A stretch of 64,000 nt of DNA from Neoarius graeffei. Lineage: Eukaryota > Chordata > Actinopteri > Siluriformes > Ariidae. The notes under the pieces were generated by a model. It was not told where the DNA came from. It saw nothing but the letters and a program-made list of their open reading frames with translations, and did no database searches. Location of the stretch: contig NC_083582.1 in assembly GCF_027579695.1 (NCBI RefSeq), positions 33,931,464 to 33,995,463 on the forward strand. The letters are read 5' to 3'. The position numbers were made by a program, and so were the translations under genes. The stretch's first letter is position 1, and every line of letters starts with the position of its first letter. Shown piece after piece: positions 51,301 to 61,300 of this stretch.

Positions 51301-54300
51301 GCAATGGAAACAAAAGATCTGCTGTGGCGACCCCTAATCGGGAGCAGCCAAAAGAAGAAGATCATGTTCCACATTTGGCCCTCTGTTGCTATTATAACAA
51401 GTGTTCCCAGACAAAACAAACCTCACCTGGTAACACCTCTGATGAATATGAAGGAAGATATCGTGAAAAAACGATTGACCTTTTTGGTGACCTTGACCTT
51501 GATTTCGACTTTGTGTGTGAACATACTTGGCCAATAAACATGATTCTGATTCTGATTCTCTGCTGCTCTCAGCCAATCAGAACACACTTTACTGCTTACT
51601 GCTCTCAGCCAATCAGAACACATCATACTGCTCTCACACCGTACTGCGTGATTGTTACATTCTTACATTTTACAGCACGATGACATCGTGGCTATTGCCT
51701 CTATATGAAGCAGTAGCCACAAAAACCTTGACCGGATGTCCCCTAAAATGTTGGAGGTTCTATTTGAGACCAATGCCCATCTATCCTGAAAGTTTCATGA
51801 AGATTGATCTAGCTGTTTTCCTGTAATATTGTTTACAAAAAAAAAAACAAAAGAAGAAAGAAAGACAGAAAGCCAACTGAAAACAATACCTCACCCCCTG
51901 GCGGACTCCATCCCAGGTGAGGAAATAACAAGAGTCATCAGGAGATGACATATCTCCCCGGCCCCCACAAGAAACCCCACTCCAAATTTTCCGAAGTTGA
52001 ATTGGTTGCCATGGAAATACGGAAAAAATAAAAATCACAAAAATCCCAAAGTGTCAAAAGGCACAACTCCTCTAGTTACTTAACATAACTGTGAGGTTTT
52101 GTGAAAAAAAAAATCCTAATAGTTTTTGAGTTACATTCTGGAAACTAAAATGTTTACAAACAGACAGACAGACAGATGGACGGACAGACGGACACAGCGA
52201 TAGCTATATCCCCTCGCATTATATGCCGGTGGATAATAACATTCTTCTGGGAAGGTTATCCACTAGATTTTGGTGTGTAGCTGTGGCGATTTGTTTTGTT
52301 CACTTATCCACAAGTGCATTAGTGAGGTCAGGTAGTGATGTTGGGTGAGGAGGCCTGGGGTGCAGTTCATCCCAAAGGTCTTCAGTAGGGTTGAGGTCAG
52401 TGCTCTGTCCAGGACACTTGAGTTCTTCGACAGCAACTTTGGTAAAACACATCTCCATGGACCTCATTTTGTGTTAGAATTAAGGGAAGTCTTAATGCTA
52501 GAGTCTAGAAAGACCTTTTAGGTAACTGCGTGCTTTTAAAATTGTAGCAACAGTTTGGAGAAGGCTCATATACTTTTGTCTATGTTTGTGATGACTTTTT
52601 TGTTGCTTGATAGATAAGAAACAAATATTTCTGTGCTTTTTACATGTGATGGAGATTCTAATGCCATACATGGATAGGAGTAGCCACATTGTCATTTTCT
52701 ATGAATATGTGTTCGTATTTCACCCCACCCGAGACTGCCACCCTAATAAACTAGTTGGATCTAACCTGACCTCCTCATTTGTAAATGGCCTGGCGATGCC
52801 TGACTCCACAGACATTAGTGACAGTGAGTATGCTAAATGTTGCAGCAACATTGTAGGAAAACATTCTCAAAACACCCAGAAACTTCCATCCCATCCATCC
52901 ATTATCTGTAGCCACTTATCCTGTTCTACAGGGTCGCAGACAAGCTGGAGCCTATCCCAGCTGACTATGGGTGAGAGGCGGGGTACACCCTGGACAAGTC
53001 TCCAGGTCATCGCAGGACTGACACAGAGACAAACAACCATTCACACTCACATTCACACCAACGGTCAATTTAGAGCCACCAATTAACCTAATCTTTGGAC
53101 TGTGGGGGAAACCGGAGCACCCAGAGGAAACCCACACAGACATGGGGAGAACATGCAAACTCCACACAGAAAGGCCCTCGCCAGCTGCTGGGCTTGAACC
53201 CAGGACCTTCTTGCTGTGAGGCGACAGTGCTAACCACTACACCACCATGCCACCCCCCAGAAACTTCTTGCAACCAAAATTTTTTGAGGCATCTTGAAAA
53301 TCCTGAAAAAGACCCAGTCCAGTTAGTAATATTAGGTATTTGCCATAACATTTCAAAAACCTTCTCAACATCTTAGTGTTGGTTCTTCTATTTCCTCTTT
53401 TTAAGATATACATCTATATAATAAGAAGCAAAGTTTGTTTGTCTTGAGCTAATGTCGCCATTTCGAGACTGATTTTCACCAAATTTGGCAAGTAGGTTCA
53501 GGGATGACCTGGAATTTTGCAGATATAAGCAAAATTCATGTACGGGCCCCAGGGAGGTCCCTGGGGGGCACAACATCCACACACCCCTCCCTCAATGCCT
53601 TTCATGTTACATTTATCAATACAAACTCTCGACAGCCCTGTGATGACCTGGCGACTTGTCCAGGGTGTACCCCGCCTTTCGCCCGTAGTCAGCTGGGATG
53701 GGCTCCAGCTTGCCTGCGACCCTGTAGAAGGATGGAGCGGCTGGAGATAATGAGATGAGATGAACTCTCAACAGATCTTCACTAAACTTGGCATGTAGGT
53801 ACAGGCGATAGCCACAATTTGGCAGAACTCAGAAATTCCATATTTGGGCCCATGGGGTCTCCAGTGGGCCCCTGAGTGGTGGATGTTTGGATTTTTGTTT
53901 GTCTTGGGTTAACATCACCATTTCTCAATGGATCTTCAACAAATTTGACATGGAAGTCTGGAGGCAACCCAGAATTTTGCAAAACCTGGGCAATGCTGGG
54001 TAACCTGCTAGTGTTTAATAAGTCCCAGTCTGATCAGTCAAGAAGACTTGCTCAAACCTAAGCTCAGAAAGTGTCTATCCCAGTAATGTGATGTTAATAA
54101 AATCATAAAAAAGTATATTACAGACCTTACATACCTGGAAATGCCACAGCAGCAGTGGCTGCAGCAGCAACAGCAGAAGTATTGGCGCCCTCTGTGTGTA
54201 GACCCAAAGTCTGCAGTGTGTGCTCCGCTGCATGGACTTTGGCTTCATCCACTGCTGCACACAGTTTAGCTGGGGTGAATGGGTGTCTATAAATAAAGAA

Positions 54301-55341
54301 TGGGAAGGATTAATGGTTAGGCACCTTGCATGTTAGTCGGGTTATTTGACAATCCATAAAGTACCATTTAAAAAAGTAAAAATGAATAAATAACCCCAAG
54401 ACCTCTGACAACTGCAATTTCCAACAGAACACCTTTGATTTACACCAATCTGCTAACTGTATCTCACTATAATAATATTAAACATAAATAAGCCTTTTTA
54501 CTGTGTAGTCATCTGTTTTGATACTATGACAAGGTCCAAAAATCTGATCCAGCAACCAATGACTAGTTACTTCCACCAACTGCGTTGGAGGAGGTTATGT
54601 TTTTGGCTCAGTTTGTTTGTTTGTTTGTTTGTTTGTTTGTTTGACTTTTCACAATGTAACTCAAAAAGTAGTGAATGGATTTTGATAAAATTTTGATGAA
54701 AGGTGAGCCATGGGCCAAGGAACAATTAATAAGATTTTGATGAAAATTCAGATATGTATATGGTTCCAGGATTTTTTTTTGTCTTTTCCCAATGTAACTC
54801 AAAAAGTAGTGAACAGATCTTGATGAAATTTAATCAACAGCTTTAGTATTATCCTAGGTTCACATGATTTGATTTTGATGTTGATATGTGGTTTGGTAGA
54901 GGTATGGACTCTACTGAATGCCATTCTAGTTTTGTTTATTTAATCATAAAAGTTTCTCAAATTCATCTCATCTCATCTCATTATCTGTAGCCGCTTTATC
55001 CTTCTACAGGGTCGCAGGCAAGCTGGAGCCTATCCCAGCTGACTACGGGCGAAAGGCGGGGTTCACCCTGGACAAGTCGCCAGGTCATCACAGGGCTGTT
55101 TCTCAAATTATGCTTCTCAAATAAGATGACCTCATACTTTAGTAAAGGTAAAGTTGAAAAAAGTTTATAATGGTACCACAGACAATGATAATGGCATAGA
55201 AAACTGTACAAGATGAATCAATAAATGGTGTTCACTGTTAAAAGATGGTGACAATTTGTACTGTGTGATATGTGAAAGTTTAAATTTTTTATGAAATTTA
55301 ATGGCATCAAACCAATTTTCACAAAAGACTCATAAAATAGT

Positions 55342-55379
<38 letters not shown>

Positions 55380-58300
55380 TTGCAAAAGTTTTTATCCCCC
55401 TTGGTATTTGTCCTGTTTTGTCGCATTACGAACTGGAATTAAAATGGATTTTGGGGGGAGGGGGGTTAGCACCATTTTGTTTACACAACATGCCTACCAC
55501 TTTAAAGATGCCAATTGTTTTTTTTTTATATTGTAACACAAACAATAATTAAGATGAAAAAAAAACAGGAATCTGGAGTGTGCATAGGTATTCACACCCC
55601 TAAAGTCAATACTTTATAGAGCCACCTTTTGCTGCAATTAAAGCTGCAAGTCTTTTGGGGTATGTCTCTATTAGCGTAGCACATCTAGCCACTGGGATTT
55701 TTGCCCATTCCTCAAGGCAAAACTGCTCCAACTCCTTCAAGTTAGATGGGTTGCGTTGGTGTACAGCAATCTTCAAGTTATGCCACAGATTCTCAATTGG
55801 ATTTAGGTCTGGACTTTGACTAGGGCATTCCAAGATGTTTAAATGTTTCCCTTTAAACCACTCCAGTGTAGCTTTAGCAGTATGTTTAGTGTGACCCTTC
55901 ATCCCAGTCTCAAACCTCTGGCTGACTCAAACAGGTTTTCCTCCAGAATTGCCCTGTATTTAGTGCCATCCATCTTTCCTTCAGTCCTGACCAGCTTTCC
56001 TGGCCCTGCAGATGAAAAACATCCCCACAGCATGATGCTGCCACCACCATGCTTCATTGTAGGGATGGTGTTCTCAGGGTGTTGGGTTTGCACCACACAT
56101 GGCATTTCCCATGATGGCCAAAAAGTTCAATTTTTGTCTCATTTGACCAGAGAACCTTCGTCCATGTGTGTGGGGAGTATGTCACATGCTTTTGGGCAAA
56201 CTCCAAAAAATATTTTTTAAGCAATTACTTTTTTCTGGCCACTCTTCCATAAAGCTCCACTCTGTGGAGTGTATGGCTTAAAGTGGTCCTATGGACAGAT
56301 GCTCCCATCTCCACTGTGGATCTTTGCAGCTCCTTGAGTGTTATCTTTGGTGTCTTTGTTGCATCTCTGATTAGTGCCCTCCTTGCCTAGTCTGTGAATT
56401 TTTGTGGGCAGCCTTCTCTTGTCAGGTTTGTAGTGGTGACATATTATTTCCATTTTGCTATAATGGATTTAATGGTGCTCCCTGGAATATTCAAAGTTTG
56501 GAATATTTTTTTTATAACCCAACCCTGATCTATACTTCTCCACAACTTTGTCTCTGACCTGTTTGGAGGCTCTTTGGTTTTCATGTTGCTTGCTTAGTAG
56601 TGTTGCAGAGTCAGGGTCCTTCCAGAACAGGTTGATTTATACAGACATCATGTGACAGATCATGTGACACTTTGATTGCACATAGGTGGATCTTAATCAA
56701 CTAATTATGTGACTTATGACGTGGATTGTTTGGACCAGCTCTTATTTAGGGATTTCATACAAAAGTGGGTGAATACCTATGCACACTCCAGATTTCTGTT
56801 TTTTCATCTTAATTATTGTTTGTGTCACAATAAAGTTTGTACCTTTGAAGTGGTAGGCATGTGTCAATCAAATGGTGCTAACCCTCCAAAAATCCATTTT
56901 AATTCCAGCTTGTAATGCGACAAAACAGGGCAAATACCAAGGGTATGAATACTTTTGCAAGACACTGTATATATAATATATACAACCCCGATTCCAAAAA
57001 AGTTGGGACAAAGTACAAATTGTAAATAAAAATGGAATGCAATGATGTGGATGTTTCAAAATTCCATATTTTATTCAGAATAGAACATAGATGACATATC
57101 AAATATTTAAACTGAGAAAATGTATCATTTAAAGAGAAAAATTAGGTGATTTTAAATTTCATGACAACAACACATCTCAAAAAAGTTGGGACAAGGCCAT
57201 GTTTACCACTGTGAGACATCCCCTTTTCTCTTTACAACAGTCTGTAAACGTCTGGGGACTGAGGAGACAAGTTGCTCAAGTTTAGGGATAGGAATGTTAA
57301 CCCATTCTTGTCTAATGTAGGATTCTAGTTGCTCAACTGTCTTAGGTCTTTTTTGTCGTATCTTCCATTTTATGATGTGCCAAATGTTTTCTATGGGTGA
57401 AAGATCTGGACTGCAGGCTGGCCAGTTCAGTACCCGGACCCTTCTTCTACGCAGCCATGATGCTGTAATTGATGCAGTATGTGGTTTGGCATTGTCATGT
57501 TGGAAAATGCGAGGTCTTCCCTGAAAGAGACGTCATCTGGATGGGAGCATATGTTGCTCTAGAACCTGGATATACCTTTCAGCATTGATGGTGTCTTTCC
57601 AGATGTGTAAGCTGCCCATGTCACACGCACTAATGCAATGCCATACCATCGGAGATGCAGGCTTCTGAACTGAGCGCTGATAACAACTTGGGTCGTCCTT
57701 CTCCTCTTTAGTCCAAATGACACGGCGTCCCTGATTTCCATAAAGAATTTCAAATTTTGATTCATCTGACCACAGAACAGTTTTCCACTTTGCCACAGTC
57801 CATTTTAAATGAGCCTTGGCCCAGAGAAGATGTCTGCGCTTCTGGATCATGTTTAGATGCGGCTTCTTCTTTGAACTATAGAGTTTTAGCTGGCAACGGC
57901 GGATGGCACGGTGAATTGTGTTCACAGATAACATTCTCTGGAAATATTCCTGAGCCCATTTTGTGATTTCCAATACAGAAGCATGCCTGTATGTGATGCA
58001 GTGCCATCTAAGGGCCCAGTATGGTTTTCCGGCCTTGACCCTTACGCACAGAGATTCTTCCAGATTCTCTGAATCTTTTGATGATATTATGCACTGTAGA
58101 TGATGATATGTTCAAACTCTTTGCAATTTTACACTGTCGACCTCCTTTCTGATATTGCTCCACTATTTGTTGGCGCAGAATTAGGGGGATTGGTGATCCT
58201 CTTCCCATCTTTACTTCTGAGAGCCGCTGCCACTCCAAGATGCTCTTTTTATACCCAGTCATGTTAATGACCTATTGCCAATTGACCTAATGAGTTGCAA

Positions 58301-61300
58301 TTTGGTCCTCCAGCTGTTCCTTTTTTGTACCTTTAACCTTTCCAGCCTCTTATTGCCCCTGTCCCAACTTTTTTGAGATGTGTTGCTGTCATGAAATTTC
58401 AAATGAGCCAATATTTGGCATGAAATTTCAAAATGTCTCACTTTCGACATTTGATATGTTGTCTATGTTCTATTGTGAATACAATATCAGTTTTTGAGAT
58501 TTGTAAATTATTGCATTCCATTTTTATTTACAATTTGTACTTTGTCCCAACTTTTTTGGAATCGGGGTTGTATGTAATTTTAGAAAAAAGATCATTTAAG
58601 ATCAAAATGAAAACAGTGGCAGCAGGTTTACATTTTTAGACTTTTCTATAGGTGAAGATACAAAAAAGGGACTTGAGAAGACTTCAGCTTACATGTTAGG
58701 GTACTGAGTGGCCAGAGCAGGGATGGTGATTTTGTACAGGAACAGTTGCCTTTGATCTGGACCAATGGCAGAGTGAAGTTGGTACACTGGCTGTCCCCAG
58801 TTATTCTTCTGGCAAATATCCTCCAAGATCTGTAAAATGGAAGGCATTAATATATATATACCCTTACACTTAAAGCTTCCACTTCCCCTCCTCATGAAAC
58901 ACAGGTTTTATGAATATCCCCTGATAAATTGATTTGCATTTCCACACTTTATTTACCAATAAAATAAAAAAGGTTTTTAAAATCATAAACTGGGCAGCAC
59001 AGTGGTGTAGTGGTTAGCACAGTCGCCTCACAGCAAGAAGGTCCGGGTTCGAGCCCCGTGGCCAGCGAGGGCCTTTCTGTGCAGAGTTTGCATGTTCTCC
59101 CCGTGTCCGCGTGGGTTTCCTCCGGGTGCTCCAGTTTCCCCCACAGTCCAAAGACATACAGGTTAGGTTAAGGCAGCTGGGCCATAGAAGGTTCACGCTG
59201 CACGCTGCATGCTGCACGCTACACGTTCACGTGAAGAACCGGACCCTGGGCCATTAAACTTCAACTTTTCTCGGTAGTCGTCCATTTTAACTCCCTAGAC
59301 CCGTTCTGATTGGCTGGCGCGGCGGTGACCTTGGGGTCGTGCATGCATTGACTGGAATTTCCATCTTCACGCCTAGAAAAAAGTGTGCATGTTCATTTCT
59401 CGCTTCACGCGTGAAGTGTGCAGCGTGCAACGTGAACGCTGTTCTATGGCCCAGAGCAAGTCATGCTACGTTTGTCCACTTTTCTTTACACGCGTGTAGC
59501 GTGTAGAGTGCAGCATGCAGCGTGCAGCGTGAACCTTCTATGGCCCAGCTGCCTAACTGGTGACTCTAAATTGACCGTAGGTGTGAATGTGAATGGTTGT
59601 CTATGTGTCAGCCCTGTGATGACCTGGCGACTTGTTCAGGGTGTACCCTGCCTTTCGCCCGTAGTCAGCTGGGATAGGCTCCAGCTTGCCTGCGACCCTG
59701 TAGAACAGGATAAAGCGGCTACAGATAATGAGAATGAGATAAATCATAAACTTTTCAAGAGTTTTACACAGTTTCATAAAGTCGAGAGTGCTTTTAAACA
59801 GCCATTTTCCCCATGTGTACTGGATGGGTTGAAGTACAGTGCCCTCCACAATTATTGGCACCCCTTGTAAAGATGAGTAAAAATGGTTAGAAAAAAAAAT
59901 CACCTTTTTGGTGAAGTAGCTTCATCTCACACTGGAAAAAAATGAGAAAAATCCAACCTTTAACTGAAATAATCTTTATCTTTTTACTAATCTTTCAAGG
60001 GGTGCCAGTAATCGTGGAGGATACTGTGTGTGAAGTCTATAACGGATGACATACAGATTAAAAAAATACTACCCCATATTTCTAAAGAGTGACACCATTC
60101 ATTCGACAAGAAAATATCAGACAGTTTTGTCAAACTTTTTGCATATCTTGGTTTCTGGTTTCCTCTGATATAAAGTATCCCATACTCTATACCATGCTTT
60201 ATAAAAAAATAAATCTCTGCCTACTTAATTTACACTTTGGTAGATTTGTTGATAACTAAGTATCCAGTAGTGTCTGATTGAAATCAGATGATTGCCATTC
60301 CATCATGATGAACAGACTGCTTGAAGTGATGTTTTGTGTTTTTGTGTGTTTTACCTGTGGAGCATGTTTGATTCCCTGTGGCTTCAGGGTGACGGGGTTC
60401 ATGGGTGTGAGCTCCATGCCGGGGAGAAGGTCGTAGAGTTTGTCCTCAGGGTGTTTGTCAGACTTTAGCTGATATGTGGGGCAGCCACGGCCCACGCCCG
60501 CATAGGCGAGGTAGCCTCGACCGCCCAGCCCTCGCACACCTGCCGCCCCTACAGGCATATTCATGTAAATTTCTAGGAATGCAAGAAGGCATTGAATCGA
60601 ATCAAATCACCAGAAATCACCTGGGCTTCGATCAAGATTCAGAAAGCTCCAAGCCAGCACAGTACAGGCTCTGATACACTGTCTAAGTAGCACTGATTTG
60701 TGATGTCATTTTATTTGCAAACTGATTCTGATGTCCAAATTTCAAGTAATCACATGACTGTATTATGCAGGCATGGAGAACAAATTAAAAAAAAAAAAAG
60801 TGCTGCACCAAATGACACATAGTTCATCTGACAAGCAAATATCACACAGTAAAATAAAACATTTTGATTATTTCAGATATCCAGACTAGTCTTTTGGACT
60901 TGTTGTCTAAAAATGTAATAATTATAAATAATAATATTATAATTAATAATGAGAATTAATTTAAACTCAGCTAACATGGTTTAATACAATAATATACCTT
61001 TGATCAGTAGTTGTTGATTTGTAATTTGATTTTGTGATATAAATATAATTTGCAGAGATCGGCTCACTCAGAAATGCTGATTTGTAAGTACTTGTGTAAG
61101 ACATTCACCTCTGACAGAGGGCGGACGCACCAAACCCCGAGTGCTCACATGCCCTTTAGCAGTGGGGAAGCGGAAATGACTGGGCAGAGCTGTGTAAGCT
61201 TGAGGAGCATAAAACACTGGTGCACCCAGGTATGCGGCTGAGGGGTCATAGATCTGACCCAGTGTGTAGGTGTAGTCACCCTGCAGCAGAGCGCCCCCTC

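Larger units (their letters stand above)
48779..52584. mobile_element. Tc1-like relic carrying three later insertions
   Basis: Left end GTGGCCAAAAGTACGTGGAC, right end ATATACTTTTGTCTATG. The body pieces TTGGCCCTCTGTTGCTATTA (51375) and TTAGTGAGGTCAGGTAGTGA (52319) belong to one widespread fish family. Insertions: V-SINE 48821-49182, LINE 49229-51360 and an unnamed repeat at about 51403-52230. Confidence 0.75.

Noticed and set aside
50112-51419. Several minus-strand frames
   Set aside because: Shadows of the plus-strand LINE reverse transcriptase; no domain features.
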